Under the pieces are notes generated by a model, which made no database searches, was not told the DNA's origin, and saw nothing but the letters and a program-made list of their open reading frames with translations. 38,615 nt of DNA from Archangium sp. (lineage in GTDB: Bacteria > Myxococcota > Myxococcia > Myxococcales > Myxococcaceae): the NCBI GenBank assembly GCA_030681645.1, contig JAUXRX010000040.1, positions 1 to 38,615 on the forward strand. The letters run 5' to 3'. The number at the start of each line of letters is the position of its first letter. The first letter of the stretch is position 1. The position numbers and the translations under genes are program-made. Below, in pieces: positions 30,972 to 38,615 of this stretch.

Positions 30972-31391
30972 TCAGGGCAGCATCGAGATGCCCAGCACAC
31001 CCGTGAGCCCGCCCGCGAACAACCCCAGCAACCCCAGCACGCCGTGACGGCCCGCGAGGTGCTTGTCACCCGCCACCAGCCGCCGCCCCAGCCACCACAT
31101 CACCCCGAAGAGCAGCGTGGTGGCGAGCCCGAGCTTGCCGTGGAACGTGGCCAAGAGCTCCCACTTGCGCAGCGCCACGGTGGACACCATTCCGCCGACC
31201 GCCGACACCGCCATCAACCCCGAGGACCAGGGACCCCACTTGAGGTGCCGGGGCCGCAGCGCGGGCGGCGCCTGGATGCCACGCAGCCGCTGCTTGCGCT
31301 GCGCGAAGCCGTCACGAAAGACGAAGAACGCGAGCAGCAGGGTGAAGGTGGCCACCAACGGGTGCCCATAGACGAGGAGGTCGCGCAACAC
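30972..31391 (-). CDS. Four-helix membrane protein (DUF4079-like)
   Basis: A 139-aa integral membrane protein. It has HPLVATFTLLLAFFVFRDGF, a basic loop (QRKQRLRGIQAPPALRPRHL), a second helix (SGLMAVSAVGGMVSTVALRK), then FHGKLGLATTLLFGVMWWLG and RHGVLGLLGLFAGGLTGVLG. Four helices with histidines placed at HP, FHG and RHG resemble DUF4079/cytochrome b561-like proteins, where such His residues ligate haem, so haem binding is conceivable. It is divergent from the lipoprotein gene at 31468 with 76 bp between starts, and ends 5 bp beyond the pseudogene. Confidence 0.65.
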   Translation of the reverse strand: MLRDLLVYGHPLVATFTLLLAFFVFRDGFAQRKQRLRGIQAPPALRPRHLKWGPWSSGLMAVSAVGGMVSTVALRKWELLATFHGKLGLATTLLFGVMWWLGRRLVAGDKHLAGRHGVLGLLGLFAGGLTGVLGISMLP

Positions 31392-31467
31392 GGCCCCTCA
31401 CCTACGTCGGGGCGCGCTCGAGGTGAAGAGAGTAACGTCACCCCACCGTTTTCCGCCCGGGGGTCTC

Positions 31468-33957
31468 ATGTCGCTCCGCTCCGCCGCCCTGCTCTCACTC
31501 TCGCTGCTCGCCCTCGCCTGCAACCCCGGTAACCCGCCCGTCGGCCCGCCGATCGGCCCCGGCCTCGGCGCCTCGTGCGCCGCTGACGGCAAGTGCCGCG
31601 CGGGCTTCGTCTGCAGCACCGCGCAGGTCTGCGAAGGCGATCGCGCCACCGCCGACGGCAGCCCCTGCACGCTGGGCGTGGAGTGCGTGAGCGGCAACTG
31701 CGCCCCCAACGGGGCCCGCGGCCAGTGCGCTCCTGCCGGTACGGGCGTGCTCGGCTCGAGCTGCCAGGGCGACTCCGACTGCGCGGCGCTGCTCAAGTGC
31801 GGCTTCAACGGCGAGAGCCTCTTCCCCCGCTGCCTGCCCGCCGGCGGGAAGGACATCGGCGGCACCTGCACCCTGGGTCTCGACTGCGCGCAGGGCCTGC
31901 TCTGCGTGGCCGGCAGCTGCGCCACCGCCAGCCTCACCAGCGCGATGACGCCGCACGGCTACCCGCCGCTCCTCCCGCAGGTGCCGGGCACCGGCTGGCA
32001 GGGCCCGGCGTGCACGGCATCGAAGGCCTCGGCCGAGACCGCGCTCTGGGTGCTGCCGCGCGACAGCGATGAGCAGGGCGTGCGCGAAGACTTCTACCGC
32101 CTGCCCTTCCCCAACGACGCCCTGCGCGACGCCAGCGGCCGCGTCGACTTCTCGCGCCACCCGAAGGACCCCGCGCCCATGTTCGGCTTCGACGTGCTGG
32201 GCCGCTACCTCGACGCGCTCGCCACCGAGCCGTTCAGCAACGCGCCCACCATCATCTTCCGCTTCGACGGGCCGCTCGACTTCTCCACGGTGCAGCTCAA
32301 CGGCGCGAACCCGAACATCCGCCTGGTCAAGCTCGAGCTGGGCCAGACCTTCCCGCACGGCCTGTCGATCATGCTCAACGGCGGCGGCAACCGGTACACC
32401 TGCCACAACTGGCTCGGCATCCGCCCGTACACCGGCGACTCGCTCAGCCCCGGCACCTGGGCCGTGGTCATCTTGAAGGGCCTCAAGGGCAGCGGCACCG
32501 AGGGCGTCGAGCTGCAGCCCTCGGCTGACTTCAGCGCGATGCTCGGCGCCACTGCGCCCACCGACGCGCGGCAGGCGCTCGCCTGGCCCGGCTACCAGCC
32601 GCTGCGCGACTACCTCACCGCCCAGACCATTCCCACCAGCTCGGTGCTCTCGGCCACCGTGTTCACCGTGGGAGATCCGCAGCGGCTCCTCAAGCGCCTC
32701 GCCACCAGCGTCGCCACCGGCCCCGCGCCCACCGCGGGCACGTGGGTGAAGTGCGGCAGCGGCACCCCCTCGCCCTGCCCCGACGTCACCGGCGCGCGCG
32801 CGTGCGGCCCGGCCAACGCCAGCTTCGAGGAATGGCACGCGTTGATCGATCTCCCCATCTACCAGGCCGGCACCGCGCCCTACCTCACCCCCTCGCAGGG
32901 AGGGGCCATCGACGGCTCCACCGCGCCGCTGACCCCGGTGCGCACCGAGAGCGTCTGCGCCACGCTCACCACGCCCATCGGCACGCCGCCCATGGGTGGC
33001 TGGCCGGTGGTGCTCTACGCGCACGGCACCGGCGGCACCTTCCGCAGCCACGCGGGCGACGGCTCGGCGGCCGCGCTCTCGAGCATCGCCGTGCCGGGCG
33101 TGACGGGCCCGATGCAGGTGGCGGTGCTGGGCTTCGACCAGGTCGGTCACGGCCCGCGCCGCGGCGTGGCGGGTCAGACCACCTCGCCCGACGACATCGT
33201 CTTCAACTTCGCCAACCCTGCTTCCGCGCGCGGCACGATGGCGCAGGGCGCGGCTGATCTGCACGGCGTCACCCGGTACCTCAAGAGCCTCGCCACCACG
33301 CCCGCGCCGGGCCTGCCCGCGCTCGACGTGAGCCGACTCGTGTACTGGGGCCACTCGCAGGGGGCGACCGAAGGCGCGCTCTTCCTCGCGCAGGATCGCA
33401 GCATCGACGGCACCGTGCTCTCGGGCGCGTCGGCGTGCCTGGTCAACTCGCTCACCTCGAAGAAGGCGCCCATCAACATCGCCGACGGCATGTGGGCCGC
33501 GCTGAGCGAGTCGAGCCCGCAGGCGGTCAACGTCTACCACCCGGTGCTCTCGCTGCTGCAGGCGTGGACCGACCCGGTCGATCCGCTGCACTTCGCGGCG
33601 AACGTGGCGGTGATGCCCGTCGACGGCGCGCGGCCCGCGTACGCGCGGCACGTGTTCCAGGTGTGGGGCAAAGACGATCTCTTCACCGCGCAGCCGGTGC
33701 AGTCGGCCTTCGCGGTGGGCGCGCGGCTCGCCTTCGTGGGCCCCAAGGTCGACGAGCTCGACCTGACCCCGGTGCTCACCAGCGTCACCGGCAACGTCAC
33801 CATGCCCCGCACCATCACCGCCGCGGTGAGGCAGTACGTGCCCATCGGCTACGACGGCCACTTCGTCGCGTTCCAGAACGCCACCGCCACCACCGACGCC
33901 TCGCGCTTCATCGCCCGGGTGCTGCGCGGCGAGGTGCCGGTGATTCCCGAGCCGTAA
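31468..33957 (+). CDS. Large lipoprotein with cysteine-rich head and alpha/beta-hydrolase domain
   Basis: An 829-aa lipoprotein (LLSLSLLALAC lipobox). After a Gly/Pro spacer come about 130 residues rich in regularly placed cysteines (SCAADGKCRAGFVCST, CTLGVECVSGNC, SCQGDSDCAALLKC), a knottin-like surface module. The rest contains an alpha/beta-hydrolase: oxyanion-type YAHGTGGTF near residue 518, nucleophile elbow YWGHSQGATEGA near 628 and a late His in YDGHFVAFQ near 796, an order compatible with a Ser-Asp-His triad. It is probably an outer-membrane-attached esterase or lipase; the domain between the cysteine-rich part and the elbow (residues 170-500) is unrecognised. Start is set by the lipobox; GGGGG lies six bases before the ATG. 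Confidence 0.75.
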   Translation: MSLRSAALLSLSLLALACNPGNPPVGPPIGPGLGASCAADGKCRAGFVCSTAQVCEGDRATADGSPCTLGVECVSGNCAPNGARGQCAPAGTGVLGSSCQGDSDCAALLKCGFNGESLFPRCLPAGGKDIGGTCTLGLDCAQGLLCVAGSCATASLTSAMTPHGYPPLLPQVPGTGWQGPACTASKASAETALWVLPRDSDEQGVREDFYRLPFPNDALRDASGRVDFSRHPKDPAPMFGFDVLGRYLDALATEPFSNAPTIIFRFDGPLDFSTVQLNGANPNIRLVKLELGQTFPHGLSIMLNGGGNRYTCHNWLGIRPYTGDSLSPGTWAVVILKGLKGSGTEGVELQPSADFSAMLGATAPTDARQALAWPGYQPLRDYLTAQTIPTSSVLSATVFTVGDPQRLLKRLATSVATGPAPTAGTWVKCGSGTPSPCPDVTGARACGPANASFEEWHALIDLPIYQAGTAPYLTPSQGGAIDGSTAPLTPVRTESVCATLTTPIGTPPMGGWPVVLYAHGTGGTFRSHAGDGSAAALSSIAVPGVTGPMQVAVLGFDQVGHGPRRGVAGQTTSPDDIVFNFANPASARGTMAQGAADLHGVTRYLKSLATTPAPGLPALDVSRLVYWGHSQGATEGALFLAQDRSIDGTVLSGASACLVNSLTSKKAPINIADGMWAALSESSPQAVNVYHPVLSLLQAWTDPVDPLHFAANVAVMPVDGARPAYARHVFQVWGKDDLFTAQPVQSAFAVGARLAFVGPKVDELDLTPVLTSVTGNVTMPRTITAAVRQYVPIGYDGHFVAFQNATATTDASRFIARVLRGEVPVIPEP

Positions 33958-33989
33958 AGCGACGTGGGTCAGTTAGGCTGTGGCCGCTC

Positions 33990-35462
33990 ATGCGCGCGAA
34001 GGACAAGTGCCCGTCGTGTTTCCAGCCCGTCGCGCCGACGGACTTCCTTTGCGCCAACTGCGAGCTGATCCTCGATCCTTCCCAGGCACCCGAGCGGCCG
34101 GTGGGCGACGTGAGCGTGGTGCGGCGCATGCTCGAGGCGCCACAGCGGGGGCTGCCTTCGAACAAGCCCACCCGCCCTCCGAAGCCGGCGCCCACCGAAG
34201 GCCTCGAGGGCCCCACCAGGAAGCTCGACCTCGGGCCTGAGCTCAGCGGCGTGCCGGTGGTGGTGGCGACGCTCACCGGCAGGGCCGTGCAGCTCAGCGA
34301 GTTCGAGGCGTGGGTGGTCTCGCAGATCGACGGCCTGAGCGACGCGGGCGCCCTGGCGAAGCGCGCCGGGGTGCGCGAGCTCGAGCTGCGGGTGGTGCTG
34401 CGCACGCTCCACGAGAAACACATCATCGACTTCGCCGACGAGCCGCTGAGCGACGCCGACCTCGACATGCCCTCGGTGATGGGCACGCTCGACGAAGACG
34501 CCGAGGAGCCGGCCACCGCCCCGGGCCTGCCCGACGCACCGCCCGACTTCGGCGCCAACAGCGATCGCCGCGACGGCCGCTTCATGGCGCCGCCCTCACG
34601 CGCCGCCGCGGTTCCCCCGATGCCCGAGCCGCTCCCGGCTACGCCGGGCCGCGCGAGCCCGGCGCCCGCGCGCGCCATCGCAGCGCCCCCCAGGCCGATT
34701 CCACCGATGCCCGACCCGCCGCCGCCTCCTCCTCCCGTCACCGGGCAGAAGGGCGCCGTCAGCCGCGCGGTGCGGCCTCCCGACTTCGTGGAACGCGAGC
34801 ACACCCCCATCGTCCAGGGCCGCGCCGAGCCGCCGGTGCTCACGCCCGTGGGCGGCCGCGCGCCGGTGAAGGCCCCCGCCGCCGTTCCCTACCCGGCCAT
34901 GACCGCGGAAGAGCGCGCCGGGTTGCCGCCCTCGCGGGCCGTGGGCAGCGCCGCGCGAACGCCGGCCCCGCCTCCTCCGCCGCCGGACGACGAGGCGCCA
35001 GCACCGCCGCCGCCTCCTCCTCCTCCTCCTCCTCCCCGCCCCGAGCGCACCGACCCGCGCATCGCCTACTCGGGGGCGGTCAACCGCAAGGTGCTCGACG
35101 CGCTCAAGAAGGTGAAGCGCATCGAGCTGCCGGCGAACCCCGCGCCCGCGGTGCTCAAGGAAGAGCCGGTGCAGCCGCTGGCTGACGTGCTCGCGCGCGA
35201 CACCCTGCAGGTGGCGCTGCGCATGGAACAGGGAGGCCGCCTCGACGAGGCCATCCGCTTCCTCGAGAAGTCCATCGCGCAGAGCCCCGAGGCGGCTTCG
35301 CTCTACAACCGCCTCGGCATCATCCTCATGCGCGAGCGGGCCGACTACCGGCGGGCCGAGACCCTCATCCGCAAGGCGATCGAGCTCTCACCCGACAACA
35401 CGGTGTACTCGACCAACCTGCGGCAGGTGCTCTCGCAGCAGGCGATGCGCTCGCAGCGCTGA
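33990..35462 (+). CDS. Zinc-ribbon / polyproline / TPR protein
   Basis: A 490-aa cytoplasmic protein. The N-terminus has a small zinc ribbon (CPSC at residues 7-10 and CANC at 21-24). Residues 60-160 resemble a short winged-helix-like segment (LTGRAVQLSEFEAWVVSQID, LSDAGALAKRAGVRELELRV) as in the DUF4388-type response proteins of myxobacteria. Residues 190-360 are a disordered, proline-rich linker with PPPPPPP runs. The C-terminus (380-490) has TPR-like helices (ALRMEQGGRLDEAIRFLEKS, AASLYNRLGIILMRERADYR, AETLIRKAIELSPDN). This order is typical of myxobacterial scaffold or signalling proteins; direct function is unknown. The stop is directly followed by the ATG of the DTW gene, which implies coupling. 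Confidence 0.8.
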   Translation: MRAKDKCPSCFQPVAPTDFLCANCELILDPSQAPERPVGDVSVVRRMLEAPQRGLPSNKPTRPPKPAPTEGLEGPTRKLDLGPELSGVPVVVATLTGRAVQLSEFEAWVVSQIDGLSDAGALAKRAGVRELELRVVLRTLHEKHIIDFADEPLSDADLDMPSVMGTLDEDAEEPATAPGLPDAPPDFGANSDRRDGRFMAPPSRAAAVPPMPEPLPATPGRASPAPARAIAAPPRPIPPMPDPPPPPPPVTGQKGAVSRAVRPPDFVEREHTPIVQGRAEPPVLTPVGGRAPVKAPAAVPYPAMTAEERAGLPPSRAVGSAARTPAPPPPPPDDEAPAPPPPPPPPPPPRPERTDPRIAYSGAVNRKVLDALKKVKRIELPANPAPAVLKEEPVQPLADVLARDTLQVALRMEQGGRLDEAIRFLEKSIAQSPEAASLYNRLGIILMRERADYRRAETLIRKAIELSPDNTVYSTNLRQVLSQQAMRSQR

Positions 35463-35954
35463 ATGCTCGAGACGCGCACCCGCATCGTCCTCATTCAGCA
35501 CGTGCTCGAGCTGACCGAGCGCAGCAACACGGGCCGCCACGCCGTCGCCGCCCTCAGCGCCCTCGAGGCCCGCGTCTTCGGGCAGCGGGACGTGCCCCTG
35601 AAGGTGGATGACCTCGACGGCGCGTGGCTGCTCTGGCCCGGGGAGCCCGAGCCCGACGCCGCGCTGCCCCGCCCCTCGACGCTGGTGGTGCTCGACGGCT
35701 CGTGGAGCCAGGCGCGCAAGATGATGCAGCGCGTGCCGGTGTTGCGTTCGCTGCGGAGGTGGTCGCTCCCCGCGCCCCCCGGACGCCGCAGCCTGCGCGC
35801 CTCGCCCCCGGGCGGCATGTCGTCACTCGAGGCCATCGCCGAGGCGCTCGCCGTGCTCGAGGGCGAGGGCGTGGGCGCGACCCTTCGCGCGGTGCACGAG
35901 GGGCTGCTGCAGAAGCAGCTCGCCGACCGCGGGTACGTGGGCCCTCACCACTGA
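35463..35954 (+). CDS. DTW domain protein (tRNA aminocarboxypropyltransferase-like)
   Basis: A 163-aa protein of the DTW family, whose members (TapT/TapR) add aminocarboxypropyl groups to uridines in tRNA using S-adenosylmethionine. Visible are RTRIVLIQHVLELTERSNTG, LVVLDGSWSQARKMMQRV (the DxTW site, here DGSW, residues 78-81) and LRASPPGGMSSLEAIAEALA. The usual N-terminal CxxC...CxC zinc site is missing: the protein begins right at ETRTR, about 30-40 residues shorter than relatives. It starts immediately after the stop of the zinc-ribbon/TPR gene, in the same frame, so the true N-terminus cannot lie further upstream. Loss of the zinc site may alter, not necessarily abolish, function. Confidence 0.85.
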   Translation: MLETRTRIVLIQHVLELTERSNTGRHAVAALSALEARVFGQRDVPLKVDDLDGAWLLWPGEPEPDAALPRPSTLVVLDGSWSQARKMMQRVPVLRSLRRWSLPAPPGRRSLRASPPGGMSSLEAIAEALAVLEGEGVGATLRAVHEGLLQKQLADRGYVGPHH

Positions 35955-35962
35955 GACGCTCA

Positions 35963-35989
35963 CGCGCGGGAGCCGGTTGCCCCCGCGCG
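35963..35989. terminator. Bidirectional hairpin between convergent genes
   Basis: CGCGCGGG (35963-35970) pairs with CCCGCGCG (35982-35989) around an 11-nt loop in the 44-bp gap between the DTW gene and the DUF4215 gene. No U-tract is present, so it would act through a hairpin alone or with Rho. Confidence 0.5.
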
Positions 35990-35998
35990 CGAGGCCGC

Positions 35999-38615
35999 TC
36001 AGTACACCTGGATGGTGGAGTACACGGTGCCGAGATCGTCTCCGTAGACGACGGCCGCGCCGTTGCTGGTGGGAAGCGCCGCCACGCCCGGGAAGTTGCC
36101 CAGGAGCGTGATGGTCCTCAGCGGCGAGAACGAGGCCGCGCCGACGGTGAGCCGGTCGAGCTGCACCTCGCCGGTGTCGAGCTTCGTCACCACGTACGCG
36201 TTGCCCGAGACGTCGGCCGACAGGGCCCGGTGATTGGACATGTTGGTCAGGGGAAGCCCGCCCACCTGGCTCGAGGTGGCCGGCTGATCGGCCGGAATGA
36301 GAATCAGCTGGTCCGAGCCACCGCTCGTGCCGGCCACGAAGATGGTGCCATTGCCCACCGTCCAGTCCGAATAGAAGGCCATGCCCGCGGGGTTGACCTC
36401 GGCGCCGAACGTCGCGCCCCGGTCCGCGCTGACGCGCACGTGGAAGTCAGGGGTGTCGGAGCACACCAGCAGCGCACCCCGGCGGTCGTCGTAGATGAGG
36501 TCGAAGAACGCCTGGGAGATGGCCACGTCGGTGGTGGTGAACGCGCCCACGCCGCGGGCATCGTTGTGCAGCACCAGCACCCCGCTGCCTCCGCCGACCC
36601 CGACGAAGACGTCGTCGTTGAAGGCCTCGATGGAGATCTCGAAGTCGAACGCCGTGGCCAGGTCGATGGGGGCGCTCCAGGTGACGCCGGCGTTGCTGGT
36701 GCGGGTGAAGCGCGCGGTGCCGCCACCACTGACCGCCACGTACGCGACGCCCGGGGGGCCCGCGGCCACGGCGAGCTCGTCGATGCCGCTGATGCCCAGC
36801 GCCACCGGGGGCAGGAACGTCACCCCCCGGTCGGTGCTCACCGCGACGTAGCCGTCACCGCCGCACGACATCGCCACGAAGATGTTCCCCAGCGAATCGA
36901 CCGCCACCTTGCGGCCCGTGTTCGACTGGCTGAGCACGCACGAGAGCGAGCCGCTGACCGCGATGGGTGAGACGGTGCTGAAGCCACCCTCGAGGTGACA
37001 GAGCGCATCGCAGCCGTCACCTGAGGCCACGTTGCCGTCGTCGCAGATTTCCCCGAGGCCGTACTGCACCGCGCCGTCTCCGCACGACTCGACCACGCAG
37101 ACGCCGCTGCAGCCGTCCTGGTCGGCCACGTTGCCGTCGTCGCAGGCCTCGGTGCCGAACACGACGCCGTCGCCGCAGGTCGGAGCCACGCAGAGGTTCG
37201 AGCAGCCGTCGGCGTCGACGAGGTTGGCGTCGTCGCACTGCTCCACGCCGGCCTGCACGAAGCCGTCGCCACAGCTCGAGGCCACGCAGGTGTTCAGGCA
37301 CGCGTCGCCGTTGGCCTGGTTGGCGTCGTCACACTGTTCCACGCCAGTCTGCACGAAGCCGTCGCCACAGCTCGAGGCCACGCAGGTGTTCAGGCACGCG
37401 TCGGCGTTGGCCTGGTTGGCGTCGTCACACTGTTCCACGCCGGCCTGCACGAAGCCGTCGCCACAGCTCGCGGCGGCGCAGTTGTTCAGGCACGCGTCGG
37501 CGGTGGCCTGGTTGGCGTCGTCACACTGTTCCACGCCGGTCTGCACGAAGCCGTCGCCACAGCTCGAGGCCACGCAGGTGGTCAGGCACGCATCGCCGTT
37601 GGCCTGGTTGGCGTCGTCGCACTGTTCCACGCCGGTCTGCACGAAGCCGTCGCCACAGCTCGCGGCGGCGCAGCTGTTCAGGCACGCGTCGGCGTTGGCC
37701 TGGTTGGCGTCGTCGCACTGTTCCACGCCGGCTTGCACGAAGCCGTCGCCACAGCTCGAGGCCACGCAGGTGGTCAGGCACGCGTCGCCGTTGTCCTGGT
37801 TGGCGTCGTCACACTGTTCCACGCCCGTGCGCACGAAGGCGTCGCCACAACTGGCGGCCATGCAGGTGCCCAGGCACGCGTCGGTGTTGCTCTGGTTCCC
37901 GTCGTCACACATCTCCAGCCCGGCCCGCACGAAGGCGTCGCCGCAGCTCGCAGCAGCGCAGGTGGTGAGGCAGGCGTCGGTCTCGAGCTGGTTGCCGTCG
38001 TCGCACGCTTCCACGCCCGCCTGCACGAAGGCGTCGCCGCAGCTCGCGGGCGCACAGGAGGTGAGGCAGGCGTCCGTGTTGCTCTGGTTGCCGTCGTCGC
38101 AGGTCTCCACGCCCGTCTGCACGAAGGTGTCGCCGCAGCTCGCGGCGGCGCAGGTGGTCAGGCACGCGTCGGCGTTGCTCTGGTTGCCGTCGTCGCAGGT
38201 CTCCACGCCGGTCTGCACGAAGGCGTCGCCGCAGCTCGCGGCGGCGCAGGTGCTCAAGCAGGCGTCGGCGTTGCTCTGGTTGCCGTCATCGCAGGTCTCT
38301 ACGCCGGCCTGCACGAAGGTGTCGCCGCAGCCCGCAGCCGCGCAGGTGGTGAGGCACGCGTCGGTGTTGCTCTGGTTGCCGTCGTCGCAGGTCTCCACGC
38401 CGGCCTGGACGAAGGTGTCGCCGCAGCTCGCGGCGGCGCAGGTGGTGAGGCAGGCGTCGGCGTTGCTCTGGTTGCCGTCGTCGCAGGTCTCCACCCCCGC
38501 CCGCACGAAGGTGTCGCCGCAGCTCGCGGCCGCGCAGGTGGTGAGGCACGCGTCGGTGTTGCTCTGGTTGCCGTCGTCGCAGGTCTCCACGCCGGCCTGC
38601 ACGAAGGTGTCGCCG
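35999..38615 (-). CDS. DUF4215 repeat surface protein, 3' part (5' end outside window)
   Basis: At least 872 aa of an exported protein whose start lies beyond position 38615. The N-terminal part seen here is about seventeen repeats of around 32 residues with the core CGDxFVQAGVExCDDGN or CDDANQ and C-x3-C spacing, the DUF4215 (CDDGN) module of myxobacterial surface proteins, where the cysteines form disulfides. The last two repeats (CGDGVVFGTEACDDGN, LGEICDDGNVASGDGC) differ from the rest. The C-terminal 340 residues have Asp-box-like units (VSTDRGVTF, TSNAGVTWS, VSADRGATFG) as in sialidase-type propellers. Probably a large adhesin-like or cell-contact protein. Six repeats at the 5' end are nearly identical at DNA level, so the copy number may vary between strains. 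Confidence 0.88.
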   Translation of the reverse strand, partial: GDTFVQAGVETCDDGNQSNTDACLTTCAAASCGDTFVRAGVETCDDGNQSNADACLTTCAAASCGDTFVQAGVETCDDGNQSNTDACLTTCAAAGCGDTFVQAGVETCDDGNQSNADACLSTCAAASCGDAFVQTGVETCDDGNQSNADACLTTCAAASCGDTFVQTGVETCDDGNQSNTDACLTSCAPASCGDAFVQAGVEACDDGNQLETDACLTTCAAASCGDAFVRAGLEMCDDGNQSNTDACLGTCMAASCGDAFVRTGVEQCDDANQDNGDACLTTCVASSCGDGFVQAGVEQCDDANQANADACLNSCAAASCGDGFVQTGVEQCDDANQANGDACLTTCVASSCGDGFVQTGVEQCDDANQATADACLNNCAAASCGDGFVQAGVEQCDDANQANADACLNTCVASSCGDGFVQTGVEQCDDANQANGDACLNTCVASSCGDGFVQAGVEQCDDANLVDADGCSNLCVAPTCGDGVVFGTEACDDGNVADQDGCSGVCVVESCGDGAVQYGLGEICDDGNVASGDGCDALCHLEGGFSTVSPIAVSGSLSCVLSQSNTGRKVAVDSLGNIFVAMSCGGDGYVAVSTDRGVTFLPPVALGISGIDELAVAAGPPGVAYVAVSGGGTARFTRTSNAGVTWSAPIDLATAFDFEISIEAFNDDVFVGVGGGSGVLVLHNDARGVGAFTTTDVAISQAFFDLIYDDRRGALLVCSDTPDFHVRVSADRGATFGAEVNPAGMAFYSDWTVGNGTIFVAGTSGGSDQLILIPADQPATSSQVGGLPLTNMSNHRALSADVSGNAYVVTKLDTGEVQLDRLTVGAASFSPLRTITLLGNFPGVAALPTSNGAAVVYGDDLGTVYSTIQVY
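37040..38615. repeat. Tandem 96-bp coding repeats (DUF4215 array)
   Basis: About seventeen units of around 96 bp, visible as regular recurrence of GTCGTCGCAGGTCTCCACGC or GTCGTCACACTGTTCCACGC. Two subtypes form separate blocks: CDDGNQSN units from about 37890 to the window edge, and CDDANQANGDACL units from about 37210 to 37890. This pattern points to two separate rounds of tandem expansion. Confidence 0.9.

Noticed and set aside
31495..33861. Long minus-strand frame opposite the lipoprotein hydrolase
   Set aside because: Arg/Ala/Gly/His composition, no recognisable domain, wholly inside a supported gene.
37040..38615. Regular repeats considered as a CRISPR array
   Set aside because: Units are about 96 bp, contiguous, in frame and code for a known protein repeat; there are no unique spacers.

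Overview
This is a GC-rich, gene-dense stretch of a bacterial chromosome, most likely from a myxobacterium or close relative (Myxococcota). The reasons are the number of predicted lipoproteins and secreted proteins, Asp/Ala/Gly-rich linkers after lipobox cysteines, CDDGN-type (DUF4215) cysteine-rich repeats, HExxH-free zinc-ribbon/TPR proteins with polyproline linkers, and a candidate sigma-54 promoter. I see no rRNA, tRNA or CRISPR array. The assignment is an inference from protein style, not from a marker gene.

Layout. (a) 1-306: the decayed 3' end of an IS91-like transposase. (b) 307-4757, minus strand: an AlgI-type MBOAT acyltransferase translationally coupled to a two-SGNH-domain envelope protein, probably an O-acetylation pair for a surface or secreted polymer. 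(c) 4826-6891: small hypotheticals, a PP2C-like phosphatase and the tail of a lost gene. (d) 6946-11753, minus strand: a GyrI-like protein, a divergent orphan GroEL, a YfhO-like membrane protein and a small membrane protein. (e) 11848-13889: small secreted proteins, including a DUF4124 protein and a YcnI/DUF1775 copper-type protein coupled to a tiny lipoprotein. (f) 13994-17036: a tight four-gene plus-strand operon of a CxxCH lipoprotein, a membrane protein and two SPFH (band 7) proteins. (g) 17204-19246: a solitary GspD secretin behind a sigma-54-like -24/-12 site. (h) 19301-20563: a cytochrome c plus copper monooxygenase-like lipoprotein. (i) 20609-21141: a broken gene. (j) 21145-29958, minus strand: a long co-directional series (DAG-linker lipoprotein, molybdopterin oxidoreductase, M16 peptidase, signal/TM protein, ChaN-like protein, aminotransferase), interrupted at 25.1-26.4 kb by two convergent genes bounded by a 28-bp exact direct repeat. 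(k) 29959-30967: a gene-poor, decayed stretch holding a pseudogene of a cysteine-rich surface protein. (l) 30972-35954: a 4-TM protein, a large lipoprotein hydrolase, a zinc-ribbon/TPR protein and a DTW-domain protein. (m) 35999 to the end: the C-terminal part of a large DUF4215-repeat surface protein with Asp-box-like repeats.

Two families of short palindromic repeats are scattered through the window. One (core CTCGACTCCGCTCGG) is clustered in the first 12 kb and in three places is translated as part of a protein. The other (core CCCTCTCCC...GGGAGAGGG) sits at gene ends and could serve as a terminator. The strongest structural oddities are the repeat-bounded two-gene cassette at 25.07-26.39 kb, the palindromic repeats absorbed into coding sequence, the lone divergent GroEL, and the SPFH/cytochrome operon. 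I did not find a clear, complete new defence or biosynthetic system, and I do not claim one.
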